Source of the DNA: Parapedobacter sp. SGR-10
GTDB lineage: Bacteria; Bacteroidota; Bacteroidia; Sphingobacteriales; Sphingobacteriaceae
Length of the DNA: 64,000 nucleotides
NCBI RefSeq assembly: GCF_011030405.1
Contig: NZ_JAAJTJ010000013.1
Location: 37,530-101,529, forward strand
Direction of reading: 5' to 3'
The translations under genes and the position numbers were made by a program. Under the pieces are notes generated by a model, which saw only the letters and a program-made list of their open reading frames with translations, ran no database searches and was not told where the DNA came from. Numbering within the stretch: the first letter of the stretch is position 1; each line of letters begins with the position of its first letter. Below are positions 13,901 through 23,282 of this stretch, piece by piece.

Positions 13901-15475
13901 TCAATATTTATCCGCTAATTCTTTAGCTACAGTCTCCAACACATCTGTCAATTCGTCCGAGAATTTACCTGCTTTCAAAGCCGACAATACTTCGGGATGA
14001 CGTTGCTCCAATTGTGTCAGATATTCTTCTTCAAATTGTTTGACTTTATTGACAGGTACATTACGCAACAATCCTTTGGTACCTGCATAGATGATAGCTA
14101 CTTGCTTTTCTACAGAAACCGGAGCAAACTGACCTTGCTTCAAGATCTCTACGTTACGTACACCTTTGTCCAAGACCGCTTTGGTAGCCGCATCCAAATC
14201 CGAACCGAATTTTGCAAAAGCTTCCAACTCACGGAATTGAGCCTGATCCAGCTTCAAGGTACCGGATACTTTCTTCATGGATTTGATCTGCGCGTTACCA
14301 CCCACACGGGATACCGAGATACCCACGTTGATCGCTGGACGGATACCCGCGTTGAACAGGTTGGACTCCAAGAAGATCTGACCATCCGTGATAGAGATAA
14401 CGTTGGTTGGGATATACGCTGATACGTCACCCGCTTGGGTTTCGATGATCGGAAGAGCGGTCAATGAACCACCACCTTTGACCAAATGTTTGATGGACTC
14501 AGGCAGATCGTTCATGCTGCGTGCGATTTCGTCCGAAGCATTGATTTTTGCCGCACGCTCCAACAGACGGGAGTGCAGATAGAATACGTCACCCGGATAA
14601 GCCTCACGGCCCGGAGGACGTTTCAACAACAGGGAAACCTCACGGTATGCTACCGCTTGCTTGGACAAGTCATCGTACACGATCAAGGCCGGACGGCCTG
14701 TATCACGGAAAAACTCACCAATAGCCGCACCGGCCATAGGCGCATAGAACTGAAGCGGAGCAGGGTCTGCTGCAGAAGCCGCTACGACAACTGTGTAAGC
14801 CATGGCTCCACTCTCTTCCAATGTACGCACGATATTTGCTACGGTAGAATTTTTTTGACCTACCGCGACATATATACAGAATACCGGTTGACCTGCATCA
14901 TAAAATTCCTTTTGGTTGATGATCGTATCGATACAAACCGCAGTCTTACCCGTCTGACGGTCGCCGATGACCAACTCACGCTGACCACGGCCGATCGGGA
15001 TCATCGCATCGATAGCCTTGATACCTGTTTGCAGAGGCTCAGTGACGGGTTGACGAAAGATTACCCCCGGAGCTTTGCGTTCGATAGGCATTTCGTAAGT
15101 TTCCCCTACGATTGGGCCTTTACCGTCGATAGGCTGTCCCAACGTATTCACGACACGGCCCAACATACCTTCACCTACCTTAAGGGAAGCAATACGGTTG
15201 GTACGTTTAATGGTATCACCTTCTTTGATTTCGTCCGAAGGTCCCAAAAGAACGACACCGACATTGTCTTCTTCCAAGTTCAATACGATACCTTGTAGTC
15301 CATTTGCAAACTCAACCAATTCTCCTGATTGAACTTTTGTTAAGCCATAAACACGAGCGATACCGTCACCTATCTGCAATACGGTACCTACTTCCTGCAA
15401 TTCGGCCTCTGACTTAAAGCCCGACAATTGCTCTCTTAGAATTGCCGAAACTTCATCTGGTCTTACCTCTATCAT
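13901..15475 (-). CDS. atpA: F1 ATP synthase alpha subunit
   Basis: A 524-aa alpha subunit. The P-loop GDRQTGKTA lies near residues 169-177 and the signature [10 protein letters not shown], carrying the conserved Arg that reaches the catalytic site, is near residue 380. Alpha forms the non-catalytic nucleotide sites of the F1 hexamer with beta. Length is normal. It follows atpH and precedes atpG on the minus strand; the beta subunit must be encoded elsewhere. Confidence 0.98.
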   Translation of the reverse strand: MIEVRPDEVSAILREQLSGFKSEAELQEVGTVLQIGDGIARVYGLTKVQSGELVEFANGLQGIVLNLEEDNVGVVLLGPSDEIKEGDTIKRTNRIASLKVGEGMLGRVVNTLGQPIDGKGPIVGETYEMPIERKAPGVIFRQPVTEPLQTGIKAIDAMIPIGRGQRELVIGDRQTGKTAVCIDTIINQKEFYDAGQPVFCIYVAVGQKNSTVANIVRTLEESGAMAYTVVVAASAADPAPLQFYAPMAGAAIGEFFRDTGRPALIVYDDLSKQAVAYREVSLLLKRPPGREAYPGDVFYLHSRLLERAAKINASDEIARSMNDLPESIKHLVKGGGSLTALPIIETQAGDVSAYIPTNVISITDGQIFLESNLFNAGIRPAINVGISVSRVGGNAQIKSMKKVSGTLKLDQAQFRELEAFAKFGSDLDAATKAVLDKGVRNVEILKQGQFAPVSVEKQVAIIYAGTKGLLRNVPVNKVKQFEEEYLTQLEQRHPEVLSALKAGKFSDELTDVLETVAKELADKY

Positions 15476-15539
15476 TTTACTTTATATAAGGGGTTTTAGA
15501 TTCTATTTTCTTTTTTACTGTGAATTTGTCTAAAATTGT

Positions 15540-15567
15540 TAATTCGTAATTCGTAATTCGTAATTCG
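15540..15567. repeat. Tandem TAATTCG repeat
   Basis: Four perfect copies of the 7-mer TAATTCG followed by TAATTA, in the atpH-atpA spacer. Confidence 0.85.
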
Positions 15568-15589
15568 TAATTAATCAATTTATAATTAT

Positions 15590-16135
15590 TTACACGCCTT
15601 GGCTGATAAAATGTCTTTCCAATTTATTCAACTTACCGGCCAGACTCGCGTCGATCTGCCTGTCCCCAACGGTCACCACGAAACCACCGATCAACGACTC
15701 ATCAACCTTATTGGCCAAGATGACATCAGCCTGTATCTGTTCTGCAATACTGGCACGAAGAGCCTCCAAATTGGTAGCAGAGAGTGGGGCAGCCGAGGTT
15801 ACCTCTGCATGGACAATGCCTTTTACTTCATTGTACTCACGGATAAACTCCAACGCAGTAGCATATACCAATTCGCTACGGCCTTTTCGAACCATGATAT
15901 TGAAGAAAGCTAAAACCTCTGGTCTAACCTTGTTTTCGAACAAAGCAGCCAATATTTTAAGCTTTTTGTCTGTCTTGACTATAGGATTATTCAGAACAGC
16001 CTGTAGCTCCGTACTGGATCTGATGATCGCCACGATCTGCTCCATCTCGCCTTTGACCTCTTCCAAATGATCTTGCTCCTTCGCTAAGTCGATCAAAGAC
16101 TTTGCATATCTGGAAGCTACCTTGAATACTGACAT
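15590..16135 (-). CDS. atpH: F1 ATP synthase delta subunit
   Basis: A 181-aa delta (OSCP) subunit, the cap that ties F1 to the peripheral stalk. It has the helical N-terminal domain (VASRYAKSLIDLAKEQDHLEEVKGEMEQI) and the C-terminal signature VDESLIGGFVVTVGDRQIDASLAGKLNKLERHF. Normal length and operon position between atpF and atpA. Confidence 0.96.
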   Translation of the reverse strand: MSVFKVASRYAKSLIDLAKEQDHLEEVKGEMEQIVAIIRSSTELQAVLNNPIVKTDKKLKILAALFENKVRPEVLAFFNIMVRKGRSELVYATALEFIREYNEVKGIVHAEVTSAAPLSATNLEALRASIAEQIQADVILANKVDESLIGGFVVTVGDRQIDASLAGKLNKLERHFISQGV

Positions 16136-16139
16136 ATTA

Positions 16140-16222
16140 ATCTTAAAATTGAGTCATCAGTAATCAGTTGTCAGTCATCAGTATATATACTGTCCACTGA
16201 CCACTGTCCACTGACCACTGGT
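16140..16222. repeat. Low-complexity repeats in the atpF-atpH spacer
   Basis: CAGTCATCAGT-type and CCACTGACCACTGT-type direct repeats fill the spacer. They resemble the other atp-spacer repeats in position, not in sequence. Confidence 0.5.
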
Positions 16223-16224
16223 TA

Positions 16225-16719
16225 CTAATTCAATTTGACATCTTTCAACAAGTCGGACACCAACGCCTCTTGCTTGCCTTGATCTTCAAACTCTTTGGCC
16301 AATACCTTACGTGCGATATCCAAAGACAACGAAGAAACCTGGTTCTTCACCTCAGCCAAAGCCTTTGTCTTTTGATCTTCGATTTCGCGTCTAGCTTGGT
16401 CGATCAATTTAGCGCCTTCTACCTGCGCGTGTTCTTTTGCCTCAGCAACAATCTTGTCTTTCAAAACCTTGGCTTCTTTCAAGATGTTGTCACGCTCTTC
16501 ACGTGCTTGTTTAAGCAACTGCTCGTTCTCATTTGTCAAGCGTGCCATTTCCAACTTTGCCTTTTCGGCAGAATCCAAGGCATTCTGAATGTTGTTTTCC
16601 CTTTCTTTGATGGCTTTCAGTACAGGTTTCCATGCAAATTTTGTCAAGAGGAACAAAAGGATCAAAAAGCTGACCGTGTGCCAAAAAATCAAACCAATTT
16701 CAGGAATCAATAAATCCAT
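16225..16719 (-). CDS. atpF: Fo ATP synthase b subunit
   Basis: A 164-aa peripheral-stalk subunit: one N-terminal transmembrane helix (GLIFWHTVSFLILLFLLTKFAW) then a long charged helix (LKAIKERENNIQNALDSAEKAKLEMARLTNENEQLLKQAREERDNILKEA) to the C-terminus that binds delta. Normal length and position after atpE. Confidence 0.97.
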   Translation of the reverse strand: MDLLIPEIGLIFWHTVSFLILLFLLTKFAWKPVLKAIKERENNIQNALDSAEKAKLEMARLTNENEQLLKQAREERDNILKEAKVLKDKIVAEAKEHAQVEGAKLIDQARREIEDQKTKALAEVKNQVSSLSLDIARKVLAKEFEDQGKQEALVSDLLKDVKLN

Positions 16720-16835
16720 ATAATGTATCTTAAGATATTGTGTACAAAAATACTTTTTCTTTTTTAACTTCTACTGTTGCAAAAAGGAGTCTGGATGGCA
16801 ACCCCATCCAGTTCCTTTTAAAGCTTTGTCGTCAA

Positions 16836-17063
<228 letters not shown>

Positions 17064-17092
17064 TTAAAAAATATTTTTCTCTCCAAAAACAA

Positions 17093-18256
17093 TTAGTGAT
17101 CGTGGTGCTCCTCTATCGCCATACCGATAAACAAGGCAGAAAGAATGGTAAAGATAAACGCTTGGATAAACGCAACCAACAACTCGATCAAACTAATAAA
17201 TATCGTGAATATTACCGATCCACCGGCTACGGCATGTGCATTGAACACAAATGGTAGACACAGCAAGGACAACACCAGAATGTGACCGGCTGTAATATTT
17301 GCAAACAAACGGATCATCAAAGCAAATGGCTTTGTGAAGATACCGATGATTTCTACAGGAATCATCAAAGGTTTCAACCACCAAGGCACCGGAGGATTCA
17401 AGATATGTCCCCAGTAATTTTTGTTACCGTTTGCCAAAATGATAACCAAGGTAAAGATTGCCAATACCATCGTAATCGCAATATTACCTGTTACGTTGGC
17501 CGATCCCGGAAAAAACGGTACCAAGCCCAACATATTCATAAACCAAATAAAGAAGAATACGGTCAATAGATACGGCATAAAACGCTCATACTTGTGTCCC
17601 AGGTTAGGGATAGCGATCTCATCACGTACAAAAAGGATGATAGGCTCCAGGAAAGACTGTATGCCTTTGGGTGCTTTGCCCGCATTTTTCCTGTAGCCTC
17701 TGGCCACAGCAGTAAAGATCAATAGTAGTACAATAAAACCGATAAAAATACTCAACACATTCTTCGTGATCGAAAAATCCAAAGGTCGTTTGTTGGTGGC
17801 ATGGTGCTCGTCGTCATAAACAATGTATGCACCGTGGTCATTCACCTGGTCAGCGGCATAATAAATCTTACCGTGGTATTTCACCAATTTTTGGCCTTTC
17901 TTCTCGACGATCTTCGTACCGTCATCATTTCGCGCAAACTCACTCGAACAGAAAGTCACCAAACCATTGTCCGTATAAAGAATAACGGGAAGATAGATAC
18001 CTACCCAATTGGTCTTACCTTCTTTGTCACCGCCCCAGATCGTAAATTCATGTCCATCGCCGATATGGTGGAAAATAAAGCCCGTGATATCAAAACCTTT
18101 TTTCTCTTGCTCGTGTCCATGATCGGCCTCGGCATGGTCATGGTTTGTATTTTCGGCATAGGATTTAGGAGCAAGAAAGGAGAATGAAGCAAAAAAAACG
18201 CACAAAATCGTCAATGTCTTGATTCTTGCTGAAGTTAAAAAGTGGCTAATTTCCAT
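17093..18256 (-). CDS. atpB: Fo ATP synthase a subunit
   Basis: A 387-aa stator subunit (start ATG 18256; a TTG lies one codon earlier). The C-terminal half has the usual five to six membrane helices with the essential Arg in FALMIRLFANITAGHILVLSLL and the region FIQAFIFTILSALFIGMAIEEH. As in many Bacteroidota, it has a signal-like N-terminus and a long His-rich periplasmic part (NTNHDHAEADHGHEQEKKGFD) before the first conserved helix, which makes it longer than the E. coli protein. It follows the two small atp accessory genes and precedes atpE. Confidence 0.96.
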   Translation of the reverse strand: MEISHFLTSARIKTLTILCVFFASFSFLAPKSYAENTNHDHAEADHGHEQEKKGFDITGFIFHHIGDGHEFTIWGGDKEGKTNWVGIYLPVILYTDNGLVTFCSSEFARNDDGTKIVEKKGQKLVKYHGKIYYAADQVNDHGAYIVYDDEHHATNKRPLDFSITKNVLSIFIGFIVLLLIFTAVARGYRKNAGKAPKGIQSFLEPIILFVRDEIAIPNLGHKYERFMPYLLTVFFFIWFMNMLGLVPFFPGSANVTGNIAITMVLAIFTLVIILANGNKNYWGHILNPPVPWWLKPLMIPVEIIGIFTKPFALMIRLFANITAGHILVLSLLCLPFVFNAHAVAGGSVIFTIFISLIELLVAFIQAFIFTILSALFIGMAIEEHHDH

Positions 18257-18273
18257 CAATACAATATTTTTAC

Positions 18274-18672
18274 CTATTTTATTTTGCGCCGCAAGTTACG
18301 TAACAAAATCATAACTTCAAAGAACGACATTAAGAAATATATACAAAAAAAATTCAGCCCTAAAAGCATGCGATTTTCGCCCGGAAAACGATACATTAAG
18401 AAGATAAAAAAGCTAAGCGAAATCAGCATTTTCAGTGTGATTCCACCCAAGATACCGTATACCCCAAATTCCGGATTCTGCACCATACCCAGATACGAAA
18501 TCGTATAGGCAAAAACGGTCACTCCATACAAAAAAATACAGAGGACAATGTATTGACCGCTCAAAAAAACAGCATCTACCTGTTGCTGCAATCCATAGGC
18601 ACCTCCGAACAGCAATACCGCTCCTAAAAACAGGACTGTAGCGAACGAGATGATATGTTTAATTCTTTCCAA
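18274..18672 (-). CDS. AtpI-like membrane protein of the ATP synthase operon
   Basis: A 132-aa protein with four predicted transmembrane helices (SFATVLFLGAVLLFGGAYG; YIVLCIFLYGVTVFAYTISYL; GILGGITLKMLISLSFFIFLMY; LNFFCIYFLMSFFEVMILLRN) and a basic tail. It sits between atpZ (12 bp away) and atpB, where AtpI/Atp1-like c-ring assembly factors usually lie, so an assembly role is inferred. The start must be TTG at 18672 because the next Met falls inside a membrane helix. Confidence 0.75.
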   Translation of the reverse strand: MERIKHIISFATVLFLGAVLLFGGAYGLQQQVDAVFLSGQYIVLCIFLYGVTVFAYTISYLGMVQNPEFGVYGILGGITLKMLISLSFFIFLMYRFPGENRMLLGLNFFCIYFLMSFFEVMILLRNLRRKIK

Positions 18673-18684
18673 TGTTTTATCGTT

Positions 18685-18924
18685 TTACTTCCCTTTCTTA
18701 TCCATACCCTGCACCTGCCGGATCAATTGATACAACGACACCAATACAGCCAACAGGGTCAGGCCTATTGTCCACCATGGCTTTTCAAGATCATACTTCC
18801 CATCAAGCCATGAGCCTAGCCAATATCCCCCGAATATCGTCGCCACCATCTGGAACGGCACACCTATCCATCTTGCCCAATTTCGACGGGTATCGTTCGT
18901 TTTATGGTTATTTTCTGTATTCAT
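18685..18924 (-). CDS. AtpZ/AtpI-family ATP synthase accessory protein
   Basis: A 79-aa protein with two membrane helices (WIGVPFQMVATIFGGYWLGSWLD and PWWTIGLTLLAVLVSLYQLIRQV) and the G-x-x-x-G-x-x-L-D pattern of the AtpZ/AtpI family. It is the first gene of the atp operon. AtpZ/AtpI proteins have been linked to c-ring assembly and Mg2+ or Ca2+ uptake. Confidence 0.85.
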   Translation of the reverse strand: MNTENNHKTNDTRRNWARWIGVPFQMVATIFGGYWLGSWLDGKYDLEKPWWTIGLTLLAVLVSLYQLIRQVQGMDKKGK

Positions 18925-18942
18925 CTATTTTTCACTTCGCTA

Positions 18943-18997
18943 GCGCACGAATCCTTTCGTGTGCTCGTTTTATAGGCACACGAAAGGATTCGTGCGC
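18943..18997. repeat. GCGCACGAATCC palindrome, copy 1
   Basis: GCGCACGAATCCTTTCGTGT and its exact complement flank a short loop. Two further copies lie at 28355-28410 and 31617-31672, and half a copy (GAAAGGATTCGTGCGCC) at about 19277-19293. The rest of 18998-19085 holds a GGCACACGCAGCACGTGTGC inverted stretch and no gene. Confidence 0.85.
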
Positions 18998-19085
18998 CAA
19001 CAAATGGCTTTTTCTCTATTTGGTTGTTCTTCATCGGCTTTCCTAAGTAGGGCACACGCAGCACGTGTGCGCCAGATTTGTGTCC

Positions 19086-19272
19086 TATACTTACGTAGGC
19101 TGTCTCAAAAGGCCTGGTATTACCCTTTTTTGTCATTCCGACAGCTTGTCCCGAAAGCATTCGGGAATAGGAGGAATCTAAAAATATGCTATTAATCAAG
19201 TATTTAGATTCTTCGGCAAGCCTCAGAATGACAAATTGTACGGGTTCTGCTTTACTTTTGAGACACCCTCTA
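19086..19272. repeat. Nested palindromic element
   Basis: Outer arms GGCTGTCTCAAAAG and CTTTTGAGACA enclose inner arms TTTGTCATTC...AATCTAAA and TTTAGATT...GAATGACAAA. It is a roughly 187-bp MITE-like palindrome without an ORF. Related GAGGCTGTCT ends occur at 27187 and in terminators at 41463 and 47411. Confidence 0.65.
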
Positions 19273-19303
19273 CTGAAAGGATTCGTGCGCCAACAGATAG
19301 CCC

Positions 19304-21523
19304 TTATTTCTGTTTCTCCAACTCCAGCACTTTCTGCCCTATCTTGATCTCCGGATACGAATAGGCCTCTCCAAGTATTATCTTTATTTCCGAAGAAGAT
19401 TTTCCCTTATGCTGTTTCAACACATCCAGCATATAGGCCAATTTGTCCGGAGAGATCAACTCCTCCGCATCGATCCCATCCCCCACAAAATGGATAAGGT
19501 GTCCATAAATCGTTCCCTCTACCAGCCCCCTCTTTGCCGCTATCTGCGCAATATCCAATCCATCCTGATACATTTCAAACGAAATTTGTTTCGTATCCTC
19601 CTTATCCCCTCCTTTGATGGAAGTAGCCTTTTCCTCCTCATCTTTCACCTTTTCCATCCGTAAGACCACATCTTCCAAGCCTTCTTCCTGCGTGAGCACC
19701 TGTGCAATGGTCAGACAATGCTTCAACACCTCGTATTTGCGCTTAAAATCCAACAACAGGGATTTCATCTCCTGTATATACTTCTTCGTACGCTTGCGGA
19801 TTTTCCATTCCTCAATATGTACCTCAGTAGCCTTGACCAACTCGCTCTCCATCTTAGGCAAAAACCACTGCACGGCGGATTGCGTACGTTCGCAGATCTT
19901 ATCGTAGTCAATAGACTGTGAGTCTGCCAACATCTGGTACAATTGACTGATAAATTTGTGTGCGACTGCCTCCTGCTGTTTGATCCGGGTAGACAACTGT
20001 GCAAAGAATTGTTCAGCCCCCGGCTTATTGTCTATATTACGTTCGGCTAGGCTGACATGCAATTCTTCCACTCCTGTACTCAATTCCGTCCAACGGAAAC
20101 TCTGCAACAAGATCTGCCCCAGATAAGCGCGTTGGCATTGTTTCAGCACCTCGCCCACTTGATCATCCTGCATCAACCCCTGCATGAAAGACACTACCTG
20201 TGCATCCGTGCGAATGGCATGCGTCGGAATCCTGGAGCGGAGTACAAGCCCTTGCAATCCCGTCAGCCTACTCAATGCCACATACACCTGTCCCGCCGCA
20301 AAAGAAGTACCCGCATCGATAATGGCTTTGTCAAATGTAAGCCCCTGGCTCTTGTGTATGGTAATGGCCCAGGCCAACCGCAAGGGATACTGCGAAAATG
20401 TACCCAATACCTCTTCTTGTATGCTATCGTCTCCCTTATTATAATTGTATTTGATATTCTCCCAGGTCTCTCGACGCACCACTACATCTTCGGAGCCATC
20501 TTTGAAACCCACCAAGATCTGCCCTCGATCCGTGTCTATACTTTTGACAACTCCGATCTTGCCATTGAAATATTTCCTTTCATCCCCACCATCATTCTTG
20601 ATAAACATGACCTGAGCCCCCTCCTTGATCGCCAGGGTTTCTTCAGTAGGAAAGGAACTTGTCTGAAAATCATCCTTTACCACCGCCTTGAGGTTGTGCA
20701 ATCTTCCACCAAGGCGTTGCAGCTCCTGTTGATTGATCTGATCCGCCAAACGATTATGAGAAGTCAGAACAATGTACTGATCCCGTTCTGTGGGAACAAA
20801 GTCCGGTTTATAATAGGTATTCAGTATTTCCAGATCTTCCGTAGTACATTGGTTGTTTCGGATATTGTTCAGTATGGAAATAAATTTCTCATCCTGTTGT
20901 CGATATATCTGCTGCAATTCCAGCTTGACCAAAGCATGCTCACGCAGAACCTTGGCATCGAAAAAGAACGGACTGGAATAATGTGCACGGAGCACCTGCC
21001 ACTCGTGTTCACGCACGACAGGGGGCAATTGGTACAGGTCACCGATAAACAAGACCTGCAATCCGCCAAACGGCCGCATATCCCGACGGACAGACTTCAA
21101 TATCACGTCGATCATATCCAATGTATCTGCCCGTACCATGGAGACCTCGTCTATCACGAGCAATTCCAGCTCCTGCAAGAGAGCCCGTCGCTGCTTGGTC
21201 AGCTTGATCGTACTGAAAAGCCGGCTCTTATTGTAGATATTGGTATCCGTCTCATCCCAGCGCAAGGGATAATCCTCGATAAAAGTTCCAAATGGAAGCC
21301 AAAACAGGGCGTGCAACGTCGTTCCTCCGGCATTCATCGCCGCCACGCCCGTCGGTGCGGTTACGGCCATCTTCTTATAGCAATTGTCCCGGATATACCG
21401 CAGAAAGGTGGTCTTACCCGTACCTGCCTTACCTGTCAAAAACAGGTTTTGATTGGTCTGGTTGACAAAAGCGGCAGCTTGTCTAAATACCGCATTGCTA
21501 TGATCGATTTTGAGAGGCTCCAT
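19304..21523 (-). CDS. PIF1-like ATP-dependent helicase with C-terminal HTH
   Basis: A 739-aa superfamily 1B helicase. Walker A is TGKAGTGKTT (about residues 31-40), Walker B is LLVIDEVSMV, and late motifs include AWAITIHKSQGLTFDKAIID and YVALSRLTGLQGLVL (motifs V and VI of the Pif1/RecD group). After a helical spacer, the C-terminus (about 640-735) carries a helix-turn-helix of the RQC/HTH_40 type (SFEMYQDGLDIAQIAAKRGLVEGTIYGHL). This arrangement is common in Bacteroidota. It presumably unwinds DNA 5' to 3' in replication or repair. Confidence 0.88.
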   Translation of the reverse strand: MEPLKIDHSNAVFRQAAAFVNQTNQNLFLTGKAGTGKTTFLRYIRDNCYKKMAVTAPTGVAAMNAGGTTLHALFWLPFGTFIEDYPLRWDETDTNIYNKSRLFSTIKLTKQRRALLQELELLVIDEVSMVRADTLDMIDVILKSVRRDMRPFGGLQVLFIGDLYQLPPVVREHEWQVLRAHYSSPFFFDAKVLREHALVKLELQQIYRQQDEKFISILNNIRNNQCTTEDLEILNTYYKPDFVPTERDQYIVLTSHNRLADQINQQELQRLGGRLHNLKAVVKDDFQTSSFPTEETLAIKEGAQVMFIKNDGGDERKYFNGKIGVVKSIDTDRGQILVGFKDGSEDVVVRRETWENIKYNYNKGDDSIQEEVLGTFSQYPLRLAWAITIHKSQGLTFDKAIIDAGTSFAAGQVYVALSRLTGLQGLVLRSRIPTHAIRTDAQVVSFMQGLMQDDQVGEVLKQCQRAYLGQILLQSFRWTELSTGVEELHVSLAERNIDNKPGAEQFFAQLSTRIKQQEAVAHKFISQLYQMLADSQSIDYDKICERTQSAVQWFLPKMESELVKATEVHIEEWKIRKRTKKYIQEMKSLLLDFKRKYEVLKHCLTIAQVLTQEEGLEDVVLRMEKVKDEEEKATSIKGGDKEDTKQISFEMYQDGLDIAQIAAKRGLVEGTIYGHLIHFVGDGIDAEELISPDKLAYMLDVLKQHKGKSSSEIKIILGEAYSYPEIKIGQKVLELEKQK

Positions 21524-21676
21524 TATTGGACAAAAATAGGGAATTTTAAAGACTTCCGAAGTTTTAAAAACTTCGGAAGTCTTTAGTCTCCGTTATCTCA
21601 AAAAAATGTGACCAATTGTTTTGCTAAAATTCACAAGATATAGTATCTTACAACAGAAATTTAAACGCAATTAGCC

Positions 21677-22183
21677 ATGACTTATATAGACAAAAGTGAA
21701 TTATTCAAACAGGTTGAAACAAAGTTAGCCGACTTAGGTCTTACCATTGAGGATGTCGATCAAGCGAGACCCTGGGGAGGCTTCTTTGTCATCAGCGAAG
21801 AACAGGCGCAGGAGTTTGCCAATCATTTTTTTGAAGGCTTGGACATTCAGGGACTCAAGATATCCGGAAAATTAAGCCCTAAGATCCTCATCGTGGCTCC
21901 CAGCAAACGTCTATCATGGCAATACCACCATCGCCGTGCTGAAATATGGCGTGTCATCCGCGGCGAAGTGGGTGTGGTGACCAGCCCCAACGATGATGAG
22001 CACGAGCTCAAGATACTCAAAGAAGGAGACAGTATCCGTCTGGCTCAAGGCGAACGCCATCGTTTGGTCGGATTGGGCGAGTATGGTGTAGTCGCCGAAA
22101 TATGGCAACACACCGACGTTTCTAACCCTTCTGACGAAGACGACATCGTAAGGGTTCAGGATGATTTCGGAAGAAGTATTTAA
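21677..22183 (+). CDS. Cupin protein, mannose-6-phosphate isomerase type II-like
   Basis: A 168-aa single cupin domain. RPWGGFFVI near the start and LSWQYHHRRAEIWRVIRGEVGVV (about residues 77-99) carry the metal-binding HH...E pattern, with GERHRLVGLGEYGVVAEIWQ as the second cupin motif. This matches the isomerase half of bifunctional GMP/PMI proteins. Stand-alone copies in Bacteroidota are annotated as phosphoheptose or mannose-6-phosphate isomerase-like; the substrate is unproven. Confidence 0.75.
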   Translation: MTYIDKSELFKQVETKLADLGLTIEDVDQARPWGGFFVISEEQAQEFANHFFEGLDIQGLKISGKLSPKILIVAPSKRLSWQYHHRRAEIWRVIRGEVGVVTSPNDDEHELKILKEGDSIRLAQGERHRLVGLGEYGVVAEIWQHTDVSNPSDEDDIVRVQDDFGRSI

Positions 22184-22200
22184 GAAGCTAAATATTTAAT

Positions 22201-22350
22201 TTTGAGATTATATATTTCATTAACCAAACTTTATCGTCATTTCGATGAGGAGGTATGACGAGGAGAAATCTATGCCTAGATAGGAAAATTAATCCAATTC
22301 ATCCATAGATTTCTCCTCATTCTTCGTCGAAATGACGGGTAGGTTGCTAA
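22201..22350. mobile_element. Second MITE-like element copy
   Basis: Shares ATATATTTC(A/T)TTAACCAAA, TCGTCATTTCGATGAGGAGG and the closing TCGAAATGACGGG...GGTTGCTAAA with the element at 12683-12871, but the terminal repeats have decayed and the right end touches the purU stop region. Confidence 0.6.
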
Positions 22351-22354
22351 AATA

Positions 22355-23200
22355 TTACGATTTATACACGATCGTCTTATTGCCATTGAGCATGACCCGA
22401 TCTTCGACAAGCAGCTGTATAGCCCGGCTCAAGACCGATTTTTCGATTTCTTTTCCTGCCGTCTTCATGCGGTGCAGATCATAGCTATGATCTATTTTTT
22501 TGATATCCTGCGTAATGATAGGCCCTTCGTCCAGATCATTGGTCACGAAATGAGCTGTCGCACCGATAATCTTCACCCCTCTTTCCTGTGCCTGCTTATA
22601 CGGATTGGCTCCAATGAAGGCCGGTAAAAAGGAATGATGAATGTTGATCAGTTTATTTTCAAACTGTTGAACGAAATCGGGAGAGAGTATACGCATAAAT
22701 TTGGCCAAAACGATATAATCTACCTCATATTGATTGAGGACTGTTGCCAATTCCTTTTCAAACTCCCCTTTGCTTTTGTTTTCATGTGAAACCAGATGAA
22801 AAGGAATATCAAATTTATCAACAAACTCAGCTAGATTATCGTAATTACCGATCACGGAAACCACATCTGCCTGTAAGGTATCAAAATAATGCCGCACCAA
22901 GATATCGGCCAAACAGTGATGCTCCTTTGTCACAAGAATCGCTATCTTTTTCTTACGCGAGGGATTGATGACGATATCTGCATTCGAAGGGAGCCTATGA
23001 TTAAGATCATGCGCAAATTTCTCTGCATTGTGCGGTTCACCCGAACATACCACTCGAACGAAAAAACGTCCCTGCTCCTGATCGACATACTCACGCATGG
23101 TGATGATGTTCAATTGATGTTCTGCCACAGTATTGGATATGGTAGAGACCAATCCAACCGCATCCTTACATTTTATAAGAATTAAGGTTTGTTTTTGCAT
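22355..23200 (-). CDS. purU: Formyltetrahydrofolate deformylase
   Basis: A 281-aa enzyme that hydrolyses 10-formyl-THF to formate and THF, balancing the one-carbon pool. The N-terminal ACT domain (LILIKCKDAVGLVSTISNTVAEHQLNIITMREYVD, residues 5-80) is followed by the formyltransferase fold with the catalytic segment INIHHSFLPAFIGANPYKQA and ATAHFVTNDLDEGPII holding the conserved Asn/His/Asp set. Normal length. Confidence 0.95.
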   Translation of the reverse strand: MQKQTLILIKCKDAVGLVSTISNTVAEHQLNIITMREYVDQEQGRFFVRVVCSGEPHNAEKFAHDLNHRLPSNADIVINPSRKKKIAILVTKEHHCLADILVRHYFDTLQADVVSVIGNYDNLAEFVDKFDIPFHLVSHENKSKGEFEKELATVLNQYEVDYIVLAKFMRILSPDFVQQFENKLINIHHSFLPAFIGANPYKQAQERGVKIIGATAHFVTNDLDEGPIITQDIKKIDHSYDLHRMKTAGKEIEKSVLSRAIQLLVEDRVMLNGNKTIVYKS

Positions 23201-23282
23201 GATTTAGTATTGCGTATAGCGATATGCGTATTGAGATTCTGTCTTATACCGATCTATCTTTGTTCTTTGCTCCTTAATCACA